The translations under genes and the position numbers were made by a program. A model generated the notes under the pieces. That model was not told the DNA's origin. It saw nothing but the letters and a program-made list of their open reading frames with translations, and made no database searches. Source: Mumia quercus (GTDB lineage: Bacteria; Actinomycetota; Actinomycetes; Propionibacteriales; Nocardioidaceae). Taken from it: DNA of 64,000 nucleotides. Numbering within the stretch: position 1 is the first letter of the stretch; every line of letters starts with the position of its first letter. Below, piece by piece: positions 26,954 to 35,072 of the stretch. The DNA is taken from contig NZ_JANZYO010000001.1 of assembly GCF_025506335.1 (NCBI RefSeq), positions 590,074-654,073 on the forward strand, given 5' to 3'.

Positions 26954-27820
26954 ATGTACAAACAGCTCGTGGTCCGTCTCGCGGCGCTCGTCGCGACCGT
27001 GACCCTCCCGCTCGTCGGGGTCGCGGCACCGACCGCCGTCGGCGCCGAGAACCCGTACGAGCGGGGACCGGCCCCGACGTCGTCCAGCGTCCTCGGCAAC
27101 GGCTCGTACAGCGTCAGCACGACCTCGGTGTCGAGCCTGCTCGTGAGCGGTTTCGGGGGCGGGACGATCTACTACCCGTCGACCACCTCGGACGGGACGT
27201 TCGGCGGCGTCGTCCTCGCCCCGGGTTTCACCGCCACCTCGAGCGCGTACGCCGGCGTCGCCCGGCGCGTCGCCTCGCACGGCTTCGTGGTCTTCGCCAT
27301 CGACACCAACACGACGCTCGACCAGCCCGACAGCCGCGGCCGGCAGATCCTGGCGGCGCTCGACTACCTGACCCAGCGCAGCTCCGTGCGGTCGCGGGTG
27401 GACGCCTCGCGGCTGGCCGTGTCGGGTCACTCGATGGGTGGCGGGGGCACGCTGGCCGCCGCCAGCTCACGCTCCAGCCTGAAGGCGGCGGTCGCGCTGC
27501 AGCCGTGGCACACGACCAAGAGCTGGCCCGGCGTCCGCGTGCCGACGATGATCATCGGGGCGCAGACCGACACCATCGCGCCGAACTCGTCGCACTCGAT
27601 CCCGTTCTACAACAGCCTGACGAACGCGCCCGAGCGTGCGTACGGCGAGCTGCGGGGAGAAGGGCACCTGGCCGCCAACACGAACCCCGACTGGCAGGGG
27701 CGGCTGATGGTCACCTGGCTCAAGCGGTACGTCGACTCGGACCTGCGCTACTCGCAGTTCCTCTGCCCGGCGCCGAGCTCGCTCTCGCTGTCGGACTACC
27801 GCAACTCCTGCCCGGACTGA
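26954..27820 (+). CDS. Secreted cutinase / polyester-hydrolase-like alpha/beta hydrolase
   Basis: The 288-residue protein has a Sec signal peptide (cleavage near AVGA, residue 31). The mature part begins ENPYERGPAPT, as in Thermobifida cutinases. The triad is S160 (GHSMGGGG), D206 (QTDTIAP) and H238 (GEGHLA). The oxyanion or aromatic-clamp position is F92 (PGFTA), where characterised enzymes usually have Tyr. W185 (QPWHTTK) is kept, and C271/C286 match the conserved C-terminal disulfide. TTLDQPDSRGRQILAALDYL and VTWLKRYVDSDLRYSQFLCP are family signatures. These enzymes hydrolyse cutin, aliphatic polyesters and often PET; activity here is untested. ATG follows GAGGAG, and the TetR gene is divergent. 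Confidence 0.93.
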   Translation: MYKQLVVRLAALVATVTLPLVGVAAPTAVGAENPYERGPAPTSSSVLGNGSYSVSTTSVSSLLVSGFGGGTIYYPSTTSDGTFGGVVLAPGFTATSSAYAGVARRVASHGFVVFAIDTNTTLDQPDSRGRQILAALDYLTQRSSVRSRVDASRLAVSGHSMGGGGTLAAASSRSSLKAAVALQPWHTTKSWPGVRVPTMIIGAQTDTIAPNSSHSIPFYNSLTNAPERAYGELRGEGHLAANTNPDWQGRLMVTWLKRYVDSDLRYSQFLCPAPSSLSLSDYRNSCPD

Positions 27821-27846
27821 CGGCCCGAGCCTCCCTCCAGTGACGG

Positions 27847-27881
27847 GGCCGGGCGCGATGGTGGAAGCACCGCGCCCGGCC
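27847..27881 (+). terminator. Terminator after the hydrolase gene
   Basis: An 11-bp perfect stem GGCCGGGCGCG / CGCGCCCGGCC encloses a 13-nt loop, 26 bp after the stop codon. Confidence 0.65.
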
Positions 27882-27993
27882 TCCCTCCATGATCGCGGAG
27901 GCCCTCGCCGCATCTGCCGGCCGGGGCGCCCGCTTGCGCTTCTCCGGCCCCGGGCGGACGGTGGAGGGGCACGCCCGTCCCTGAGGAGGTCGC

Positions 27994-28227
27994 ATGCATC
28001 TCAGCAAGATCGCGAAGTGGGGTCTCGTCGTCGCCGTGGTGGTCGCGTTCGTCGGCTCCGGTCTGGTCATGCTCGTGCTCGTCCGAAACGGGGCCCTCAA
28101 CAGCTACCCGTGGGAGTCCGTCGGCACGGCTCTGGCCATCTTCGGCGCCATCTCCGGACTCGTGGCCGGGATCGCCGAGGCAGACCTCGGCACCCACAAG
28201 ACGAAGCGGGACGCCGGGATCCGCTGA
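27994..28227 (+). CDS. Small two-helix membrane protein
   Basis: The 77-residue protein has a basic N-terminus (MHLSKIAKWG), a first helix (about 9-31), a short loop with NSYPWE, a second helix (about 43-62) and a charged tail (THKTKRDAG). A strong GAGGAGGT site lies 4 nt before the ATG, which supports a real gene. I do not recognise the family. It converges on the desaturase gene, 8 bp away. Confidence 0.75.
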   Translation: MHLSKIAKWGLVVAVVVAFVGSGLVMLVLVRNGALNSYPWESVGTALAIFGAISGLVAGIAEADLGTHKTKRDAGIR

Positions 28228-28235
28228 CGCGGCGC

Positions 28236-29180
28236 TCAGGCCGCGACGCGCTTGGCCTCGATCCGCGACGCGACCGGCCAGCGGACGTCGCGGACCCATC
28301 CGGCCTTCTCGAAGAGCCAGATGAGACGGGCCGAGATGTCGACCTGACCGCGCAGCACCCCGTGCCGCGCGCAGGTCGGGTCGGCGTGGTGAAGGTTGTG
28401 CCACGACTCGCCCATCGAGGGGATCGCGAGCCACCACACGTTGCCGGAGCGGTCACGCGACTTGAACGGCGACTCGCCCATCGTGTGGCAGATGGAGTTG
28501 ATCGACCAGGTCACGTGGTGAACCAGGAAGACCCGGACGAGCGACCCCCAGAAGAACGCCGTCACCGCACCCTGCCACGACCAGGTGACGAGTCCGCCGA
28601 TCACCGCCGGCGCGGCCAGCGACACGAGCACCCACAGCGGGAACTGTCGCGACAGCCGCACGATGTCGCGGTCCTTGAGGAGATCAGGGGCGTACTGGCG
28701 CTGCGGCGTCTGCTCGGCGTTGAACATCCAGCCGAGGTGCGCGTAGGCGAATCCCTTGGTCAGTGCCGGCACGGTCTCGCCGTAGCGCCAGGGCGAGTGC
28801 GGGTCGCCCTCGCGGTCGGAGAACTTGTGGTGCTTGCGGTGGTCGGCGACCCAGCGGGTGATCGGGCCCTGGATGGCCAGGCTCGCGGCGACGCCGAGGG
28901 CGATCTTGAGCGGGCGGTTCGGCTTGAACGACTTGTGCGTGAAGAGTCGGTGCATGCCGACGGTGACGCCCAGCGAGCCGATCAGGTAGAAGACGGCGAG
29001 AAGGACGAGGTCGACCGGCCCGAGCCAGCCGCCCCACGCGACGGGGACGGCCGCCAGCAGCGCGAGGAAGGGGACGGCGACGAAGACGCCGAGGGTGAGC
29101 TGCTCGACGCGGCCCGGCGGGGTTCCTTCGGCGCCGTGGCCTGCCTCGTTGCGGATCGGCGTCTCGAGTCCTGCGGACAT
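28236..29180 (-). CDS. Membrane fatty-acid (acyl-CoA delta-9) desaturase
   Basis: The 314-residue di-iron membrane desaturase has all three histidine boxes: H77RLFTH82, H114RKHH118 and H261NLHH265. At least four transmembrane segments surround them. It introduces a double bond into saturated acyl chains and so adjusts membrane fluidity. ATG at 29180 follows GAGGAG with a 6-nt gap; the in-frame ATG at 29207 lacks such a site. An operator-like palindrome lies at 29222-29239. The electron donor is not encoded nearby. Confidence 0.94.
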   Translation of the reverse strand: MSAGLETPIRNEAGHGAEGTPPGRVEQLTLGVFVAVPFLALLAAVPVAWGGWLGPVDLVLLAVFYLIGSLGVTVGMHRLFTHKSFKPNRPLKIALGVAASLAIQGPITRWVADHRKHHKFSDREGDPHSPWRYGETVPALTKGFAYAHLGWMFNAEQTPQRQYAPDLLKDRDIVRLSRQFPLWVLVSLAAPAVIGGLVTWSWQGAVTAFFWGSLVRVFLVHHVTWSINSICHTMGESPFKSRDRSGNVWWLAIPSMGESWHNLHHADPTCARHGVLRGQVDISARLIWLFEKAGWVRDVRWPVASRIEAKRVAA

Positions 29181-29221
29181 CGAAGTCTCCTCGGTGCTGG
29201 GAAGCAAGTTCGGGGAAGCCT

Positions 29222-29239
29222 ACCTACGCTCCCGTAGGT
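29222..29239 (-). promoter_or_regulatory. Operator-like palindrome upstream of desaturase
   Basis: ACCTACG-CTCC-CGTAGGT is a perfect 7-bp inverted repeat, 42 bp before the ATG. Its size fits a TetR-type repressor site overlapping the promoter (a TAGGTA on the minus strand could be the -10). Confidence 0.55.
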
Positions 29240-29358
29240 TCAGTCTTCCCGCTGCACCGGTACCCGGCAACCGCTCCGCGCAATCGCCCCGCGCGCAAGG
29301 ACGGCCGCGAGCCGATGTGTGCGCCAGTGCGCGTGTTCCGTACGCTGGGTGCGGATGA

Positions 29359-29438
29359 TCCCCGGTTGGTCTGTCGGCAGGGCCCGCCGCACTTTGAATG
29401 CGGATCAAGCGACGTAGGTTCGACTCCTACCCGGGGAG
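29359..29438 (+). tRNA. tRNA-Gln (anticodon TTG)
   Basis: The acceptor stem is a perfect 7 bp (TCCCCGG/CCGGGGA). The anticodon stem is CCGCA/TGCGG with loop CTTTGAA, giving anticodon TTG (Gln, CAA). The T arm is GTAGG-TTCGACT-CCTAC and the discriminator is G. The region between anticodon and T stems is about 10 nt, longer than the usual 4-5, so the 80-nt length is unusual. A tRNA-Gln just upstream of glmU is familiar in actinobacteria. Confidence 0.85.
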
Positions 29439-29473
29439 CTCATCCGCCCAGCGACGTCGGTGGAGAGGAACGC

Positions 29474-30937
29474 GTGAGCGAACAGGCTCCGATCAGCGTG
29501 ATCGTGCTCGCTGCAGGCGGGGGCACCCGCATGCGGTCGAAGACGATGAAGGTGCTCCACCCGCTTGCCGGGCGGTCGCTCCTCGGGCATGCGTTGCACG
29601 CCGCCCGCGGCGTCGCGCCCGACCATGTCGTCGCGGTCGTCGGCAACCAGCGCGAGCAGGTCGCCGAGCACCTGGCACAGATCGACCCCGACGTGCTCCA
29701 GGCCGTCCAGGACGAGCAGCTCGGCACCGGGCACGCCGTCTCCATCGGGCTCGCCGCGCTCGGTGACGGCCTCGCCGGCACGATCGTCGTCGTGTACGGC
29801 GACGTGCCGCTGCTCGAGCCGGAGACGCTCGAGGCCTTCCTCGACGACCACCGTTCCCACGGGCGCACGCTGTCGGTCCTCACCGCCCGCGTCGACGACC
29901 CGACCGGCTACGGCCGCGTCGTCCGCAACGACGACGGCACCGTCGCGGCGGTCGTCGAGGAGAAGGACGCGACCCCCGCGCAGCGTGCGATCCACGAGAT
30001 CAACTCCGGCATCCTCGCCTTCGACGCCGTCTGGGCACGTGACGCGCTTCGTCAGGTGGGCAACGACAACGCGCAGGGCGAGTACTACCTGACCGACCTC
30101 ATCGGCATCGCGGTCGCCGAGTCGCGCCCGGTCGGCGCGTACGAGATCGACGACGCCGTCCAGACCGAGGGCGTGAACACCCGTGTCCAGCTGGCCCGGA
30201 TGGCCGCCGAGGCAAACCGCCGCATCGTCGAGCGCCACATGCTGGCCGGGGTCACCGTCGTCGACCCGGCCACCACCTGGATCGACGCCGACGTCTCGAT
30301 CGGTGCCGACACCACCGTCCTGCCGGGCACCCAGATCCTCGGCGCGACGACGATCGGCGAGGACGCCGTGATCGGGCCCGACTGCACCCTCACCGACATG
30401 GAGATCGGCGACCGCGCGAGCGTGGTCCGCACCCACGGCTCCCTGTCGGTGATCGATGCCGACGCGACGATCGGGCCGTTCACCTACCTGCGCCCCGGCA
30501 CGACGGTCGGTCCGGGCGGCAAGCTCGGCGCCTTCGTCGAGGCGAAGAACACCCGTCTCGGGGCCGGCGCCAAGGTGCCGCACCTGTCGTACGTCGGCGA
30601 CGGCGACATCGCCGAGGGCGCCAACGTGGGAGCGGGGACGATCTTCGCGAACTACGACGGCGTCAACAAGAACCGCACGAGGATCGGCGCCCACGCCCGC
30701 ACCTCGTCGAACAACACCTTCGTGGCGCCGGTGAGCGTCGGCGACGGCGCGTTCACCGGTGCAGGTGCGACCATCCGCGAGGACGTTCCGCCGGGGGCGC
30801 TCGCGGTGTCGGCTGGATCACAGCGCACCATGGAAGGGTGGGTCGCGCGGAAGCGTCCGGGCACCCCGTCCGCCGAGGCCGCCGCGCGCGCCCTCGCGGG
30901 TCACGACAGCGACGACGGCCAGGAGAACTCCCCGTGA
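29474..30937 (+). CDS. glmU: Bifunctional UDP-N-acetylglucosamine pyrophosphorylase / glucosamine-1-phosphate acetyltransferase
   Basis: The 487-residue two-domain enzyme makes UDP-GlcNAc for peptidoglycan and surface polymers. The N-terminal nucleotidyltransferase domain has ISVIVLAAGGGTRMRSKTMK and QLGTGHAV. The linker GVNTRVQLARMAAEANRRI leads to a left-handed beta-helix acetyltransferase with hexapeptide repeats, including GPFTYLRPGT and GANVGAGTIFANYDGVNKN. GTG at 29474 follows GGAGAGG. The stop overlaps the prs GTG, and glmU-prs is a conserved actinobacterial pair. Confidence 0.98.
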   Translation: MSEQAPISVIVLAAGGGTRMRSKTMKVLHPLAGRSLLGHALHAARGVAPDHVVAVVGNQREQVAEHLAQIDPDVLQAVQDEQLGTGHAVSIGLAALGDGLAGTIVVVYGDVPLLEPETLEAFLDDHRSHGRTLSVLTARVDDPTGYGRVVRNDDGTVAAVVEEKDATPAQRAIHEINSGILAFDAVWARDALRQVGNDNAQGEYYLTDLIGIAVAESRPVGAYEIDDAVQTEGVNTRVQLARMAAEANRRIVERHMLAGVTVVDPATTWIDADVSIGADTTVLPGTQILGATTIGEDAVIGPDCTLTDMEIGDRASVVRTHGSLSVIDADATIGPFTYLRPGTTVGPGGKLGAFVEAKNTRLGAGAKVPHLSYVGDGDIAEGANVGAGTIFANYDGVNKNRTRIGAHARTSSNNTFVAPVSVGDGAFTGAGATIREDVPPGALAVSAGSQRTMEGWVARKRPGTPSAEAAARALAGHDSDDGQENSP

Positions 30938-31914
30938 CCGGTATCAAGCGCACCACCGAGAAGAACCTCATGCTCTTCTCCGGACGTTGCCACCCCGCGC
31001 TCGCCGAAGAGGTCGCCAAGGAGGTCGGAACCGCACTGGTCCCGACCTCCGTCTACGACTTCGCGAACGGCGAGATCTACGTGCGCTACCAGGAGTCGGT
31101 GCGCGGCTCAGACGCGTTCGTGATCCAGAGCCACGCCGCGCCGATCAACGAGGCGATCATGGAGCAGCTGCTCATGGTCGACGCGCTCAAGCGCGCCTCG
31201 GCGAAGCGCATCACCGTCATCCAGCCGTTCTACGGCTACGCCCGCCAGGACAAGAAGCACCGCGGGCGCGAGCCCATCTCGGCCCGTCTCATGGCGGACC
31301 TCTTCTTGACCGCCGGCGCCGACCGGCTCATGACCGTGGACCTGCACACCGCGCAGATCCAGGGGTTCTTCGACGGTCCCGTCGACCACCTCATGGCGAT
31401 GCCGATCCTCACCGACTACGTGCTGGAGCGCTACGGCGACCGCCGCCTCGCGGTCGTCTCGCCGGACGCCGGCCGCATCAAGGTCGCCGAGAACTGGGCC
31501 GAGAAGCTGGGTGGTGTCCCGCTGGCGTTCATCCACAAGACCCGCGACATCGACCGGCCGAACGCGAGCGTCGCCAACCGCGTCGTCGGTGAGGTCCAGG
31601 GGCGGACCTGCATCCTCGTCGACGACCTCATCGACACCGGCGGCACGATCGTCCAGGCCTGCGAGGCGCTGATGGAGGCCGGAGCGGCCGACGTCGTCAT
31701 CGCCGCGACGCATGCGGTGTTCTCCGGTCCCGCGATCGAGCGCCTCGAGAAGTGCTCGTCCGCCGAGGTCATCATCACCAACACCCTGCCGCTGCCCGAC
31801 GAGAAGCGCTTCGACAAGCTGACCGAGCTGTCGATCGCGCCGCTGCTGGCACGGGCCATCCGCGAGGTCTTCGAGGACGGCTCCGTCACCAGCCTGTTCG
31901 ACGGGAAGGCCTGA
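30934..31914 (+). CDS. prs: Ribose-phosphate pyrophosphokinase
   Basis: The 326-residue enzyme makes PRPP from ribose-5-phosphate and ATP. The flexible loop GYARQDKKHRGREPISARL, the metal-binding VDLHTAQIQGFF and the PRPP loop CILVDDLIDTGGTIVQA are present, as is the C-terminal regulatory flag LPLPDEKRFDKLTELSIAP. The GTG overlaps the glmU stop (GTGA), so the two are translated together. No promoter is seen between them. Confidence 0.98.
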   Translation: MTGIKRTTEKNLMLFSGRCHPALAEEVAKEVGTALVPTSVYDFANGEIYVRYQESVRGSDAFVIQSHAAPINEAIMEQLLMVDALKRASAKRITVIQPFYGYARQDKKHRGREPISARLMADLFLTAGADRLMTVDLHTAQIQGFFDGPVDHLMAMPILTDYVLERYGDRRLAVVSPDAGRIKVAENWAEKLGGVPLAFIHKTRDIDRPNASVANRVVGEVQGRTCILVDDLIDTGGTIVQACEALMEAGAADVVIAATHAVFSGPAIERLEKCSSAEVIITNTLPLPDEKRFDKLTELSIAPLLARAIREVFEDGSVTSLFDGKA

Positions 31915-31959
31915 GCCTTTCCTTTGCAACCCGTTTCGACAGGGCTCACCCGCGCCTTG

Positions 31960-32135
31960 TAGGATGGGGAAGTTGCCTCGGCGAGGGTTGGCTTTCCGTC
32001 AGCCGTGATCGACTTGGTGTCTGGGACAAGGTGTCGCGGACAGCCTGCGCGATGCGGCCGTCCGAAAGACCACCGTCGCCGGGTGCAACGCGATCGTAGT
32101 TCACCACCCGCGAGTTCCAGAGGAGCAACACCGCC
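31960..32135 (+). promoter_or_regulatory. rplY promoter and about 165-nt leader
   Basis: A -10-like TAGGAT (31960-31965) would start a leader of about 165 nt before the rplY GTG. The leader contains several short hairpins, for example CCTC-GGC-GAGG and GGCT-7 nt-AGCC. An autogenous ribosomal-protein leader is possible but no known motif was recognised. The GAGGAG ribosome-binding site lies just before the GTG. Confidence 0.4.
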
Positions 32136-32795
32136 GTGTCCGAGATCAAGATCCAGGCTGAGACGCGTACCGAGTTCGGCAAGGGCGCCGCTCGTCGTAT
32201 CCGCCGCGAGAACAAGGTTCCCGCGGTCCTCTACGGGCACGGCATCGACCCGATCCACATCACGCTGCCGGGCCACGACCTGATGCTCGCCCTCAAGCAG
32301 CCGAACGCGCTGCTGTCGGTCGACGTCGACGGCGACGCCCAGCTGGCGCTGCCCAAGCAGGTCCAGCGCGACCCGATCAAGGGCTTCATCGAGCACGCCG
32401 ACCTCCTCGTCGTCCGCAAGGGCGAGAAGGTCACCGTCGACGTCCCGATCAATGTCGTCGGCGAAGTCATCGGCGGCGCCATGGTCGTCACCGAGAACGC
32501 CACCGTGCCGATCGAGGCCGAGGCCACCCACCTCCCCGAGGTCATCGAGATCTCCGTCGAGGGCCTGGACGCCGGTGCGCAGATCCACGCGTCCGACCTC
32601 GAGCTCGCCAAGGGCTCGTCGCTGGCGATCGACCCCGAGACGCTCATCGTCAACGTCGTCGCCGCGCCGACCGCCGAGCAGGTCGAGGCCGAGCTCGAGA
32701 GCGCCGAGGCCGAGGCCGGCATCGAGCGCGACGAGTCTCAGGCCGAGGTCGAGGCGGCTGAGGCTGAGGCCGAGGCTGCTCCCGAGTCCGAGTGA
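32136..32795 (+). CDS. rplY: 50S ribosomal protein L25 / general stress protein Ctc
   Basis: The 219-residue long (TL5/CTC) form of L25 binds 5S rRNA. The L25 domain (1-90) has AETRTEFGKGAARRIRRENK and PAVLYGHG; the C-terminal TL5 domain covers about 95-185. It ends in a Glu/Ala-rich acidic tail (about 185-219) typical of actinobacteria. GTG at 32136 follows GAGGAG. The pth gene starts 23 bp downstream, and rplY-pth is a conserved pair. Confidence 0.96.
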   Translation: MSEIKIQAETRTEFGKGAARRIRRENKVPAVLYGHGIDPIHITLPGHDLMLALKQPNALLSVDVDGDAQLALPKQVQRDPIKGFIEHADLLVVRKGEKVTVDVPINVVGEVIGGAMVVTENATVPIEAEATHLPEVIEISVEGLDAGAQIHASDLELAKGSSLAIDPETLIVNVVAAPTAEQVEAELESAEAEAGIERDESQAEVEAAEAEAEAAPESE

Positions 32796-32818
32796 CGCTC
32801 TGACGCCGACGGGAGAGC

Positions 32819-33409
32819 ATGGCGGTGACGGACTCACCGTGGCTGGTCGTCGGCCTCGGCAACCCGGGGCCGTCCTACGCCCAGACGCGTCACAACATCG
32901 GCTATGCCGTGACCGATCGACTCGCTGAGCGGGTCGGGGGTCGCTGGAAGTCGCACAAGCCCACGCGCACGGACGTCGTGGAAGGCCGCCTCGGCGGCGT
33001 TCCCGGCGTCCGTGTCGTCTTGGGCCGCTCGCGGTCGTACATGAACGAGAGCGGAGGCGGCGTGCGCGCGCTGTGCACCTTCTACAAGGTGCCGCCTGAG
33101 CAGCTGGTGGTCGTCTACGACGAGCTCGACCTGCCCTACGAGACGATGCGCGTGAAGTTCGGCGGCGGGGACAACGGGCACAACGGCCTGAAGTCGATCC
33201 GCGCGTCGCTCGGCACCGGCGACTACTACAAGGTGCGGGTCGGCATCGGTCGTCCGCCCGGACGCCAGAGCCCTGCCGACTACGTGCTCAAGCCGTTCTC
33301 GAGCACCGAGCGCAAGGAGCTCCCGCTCGTCGTGGAGACGGCAGCCGACGCGGTCGAACGCCTGCTCACCGCGGGCCTCGAGGTCGCCCAACGCGAGTTC
33401 AACAGCTGA
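32819..33409 (+). CDS. pth: Peptidyl-tRNA hydrolase
   Basis: The 196-residue enzyme recycles peptidyl-tRNA released from stalled ribosomes. The catalytic His is H25 in QTRHNIGY, with N15 in VVGLGNPGPSY. VVYDELDLP supplies the Asp, and GGGDNGHNGLKSI and YYKVRVGIGRPPG complete the family pattern. It is the last gene of the core block; the surface-polymer locus begins about 115 bp downstream. Confidence 0.97.
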   Translation: MAVTDSPWLVVGLGNPGPSYAQTRHNIGYAVTDRLAERVGGRWKSHKPTRTDVVEGRLGGVPGVRVVLGRSRSYMNESGGGVRALCTFYKVPPEQLVVVYDELDLPYETMRVKFGGGDNGHNGLKSIRASLGTGDYYKVRVGIGRPPGRQSPADYVLKPFSSTERKELPLVVETAADAVERLLTAGLEVAQREFNS

Positions 33410-33524
33410 GCGAGACAGAGATCACAGTGCCGAGCCACCGATCATGCCCACTGTTCTCGACAATCCGCCACGAGCTGCTCCATCCATCTGATTCACTCGT
33501 GCCTCGGGGTTTGAGTCCAACGGG

Positions 33525-34955
33525 GTGGAACACTTGACCGAGATCGATCTCTCGCGCGCCGCACGCCTTCGTGTCGGCGCACGCAGTGCTCGTGCCGAGT
33601 CCGAGAGCCGGCTCGTGCGCAAGATGCGCAACCGCTCACGGATGGCGGCACTGGCCTTCCTGCTGTCGACCCTCGGGGCTGCTCTCGTCGCGGCCGTGCG
33701 TGCCCCGTTCGTGGGCGGGTACGTGTGGCTGGTCGTCGCGGCGATCGCCGGCACCCTCGTTGTGGAGTTCTTCACGATCCCGGCGTACGAGCGGACGCGC
33801 TCGCTGCGCCCCGCACGACACCTCGTCGTCTCTGGGTCCATCGTCGTCCTGGCGCTGACCGTTACAGAAATCATTCGCCCGGCCACCGCCCGGGTCAGCA
33901 TGTCGCTCATCCTCACCGCAGCAGCCTTGAGCGCCGGTGCCGTCCTCCTGCGCTACTTCGTCGCGGCGCCGAGGTCGACCCTTCTGGTCGGAGACCGCAC
34001 CGGGGTCGGCCACTTCATCGCGCAGTGGGGCGAGCGCTCCGACATCGAGATGAAGGGCATCTGCCTCGTCGGTGACGACGGCGCGCTGCCCTCGCAGCTC
34101 GGCGGCGTCCCGGTGGTAGGTCTGCTCAGCGACGTCCGGGCGGCTGCGGACGCGCTCGGCGTCGACGAGGTCGTCGTCGCGCCGGGGCCTCACCTGAGCG
34201 CGTACGACGTCCGTCGGCTCAACTGGGCGCTCGACCACTCCCTGGTCGAGCTCACCGTGGCGACGGAGGTCCACGGCGCGATGCCCAGGCGGGTGCAGCC
34301 GCGCGTCCTCGGCCGGCGCCTGATGCTGTCGGTGCGCCCTCCCCGGCGCCCCGCGCTGGCGCTGTGGCTGAAGGGCGTCATCGACTGGGCCGGCGCCGCG
34401 GTGCTCCTCGTCCTCCTGTCGCCCGTCTTCCTCGCCGCGGCGGTGGCCATCAAAGTCACCTCGCCGGGCCCGGTGCTCTTCCGTCAGGTGCGCACCGGAC
34501 TGTGCGGGCAGCCCTTCAAGATGATCAAGTTCCGGACGATGGTGGTCGATGCCGAGGAGCAGCTCGACGCCCTCCTGAAGCTCAACGAGGGGGCGGGTCC
34601 GCTGTTCAAGCTGCGCGAGGACCCGCGGGTGACCCGCGTCGGGCGGTTCCTCCGCAAGACCTCGCTCGACGAGCTGCCGCAGCTCTTCAACGTCATCCGC
34701 GGCGAGATGTCCTTGATCGGACCGCGACCGGGGCTGCCGCAGGAGGTCGAGACGTACGACGACTGGATCCGGCACCGCCTCCAGGTCAGGCCCGGGATGA
34801 CCGGTCTCTGGCAGGTGTCGGGCCGGTCCAACCTCAGCTGGCAGGACTCGGTCCGCCTCGACATCGACTACGTCGACAACTGGACGCTTCGCAGCGATCT
34901 GGCGATCGCCGCGAAGACCGCACGCGCGGTCATCCGAGGTGACGGCGCTCATTGA
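33525..34955 (+). CDS. Polyprenyl-phosphate sugar-1-phosphate transferase (initiating enzyme)
   Basis: The 476-residue membrane enzyme is of the WcaJ/CpsE type and starts polymer synthesis by loading the first sugar phosphate onto undecaprenyl phosphate. Four N-terminal helices (about 40-140) precede a Rossmann-like domain (about 145-265), then a further helix and the bacterial sugar transferase domain (about 285-472). That domain has PGPVLFRQVRTGLCGQPFKM, KFRTM, KTSLDELPQLFNVIRGEMSL, IGPRPG and RPGMTGLWQVSGRS. GTG at 33525 is the only good start. It is the first gene of the surface-polymer locus, just before a large secreted protein gene. Confidence 0.93.
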   Translation: MEHLTEIDLSRAARLRVGARSARAESESRLVRKMRNRSRMAALAFLLSTLGAALVAAVRAPFVGGYVWLVVAAIAGTLVVEFFTIPAYERTRSLRPARHLVVSGSIVVLALTVTEIIRPATARVSMSLILTAAALSAGAVLLRYFVAAPRSTLLVGDRTGVGHFIAQWGERSDIEMKGICLVGDDGALPSQLGGVPVVGLLSDVRAAADALGVDEVVVAPGPHLSAYDVRRLNWALDHSLVELTVATEVHGAMPRRVQPRVLGRRLMLSVRPPRRPALALWLKGVIDWAGAAVLLVLLSPVFLAAAVAIKVTSPGPVLFRQVRTGLCGQPFKMIKFRTMVVDAEEQLDALLKLNEGAGPLFKLREDPRVTRVGRFLRKTSLDELPQLFNVIRGEMSLIGPRPGLPQEVETYDDWIRHRLQVRPGMTGLWQVSGRSNLSWQDSVRLDIDYVDNWTLRSDLAIAAKTARAVIRGDGAH

Positions 34956-35072
34956 GCCGTCTCTGCGAGCCGGGCGGCGCGGGATCGTGAAATCCCCGGA
35001 TCTCCCTTCGTCGCCTGTCCCTAGACTTCCCCAGCCGCTGCAACCGGCACGGCAGACCCGAAAGAGAATCTC

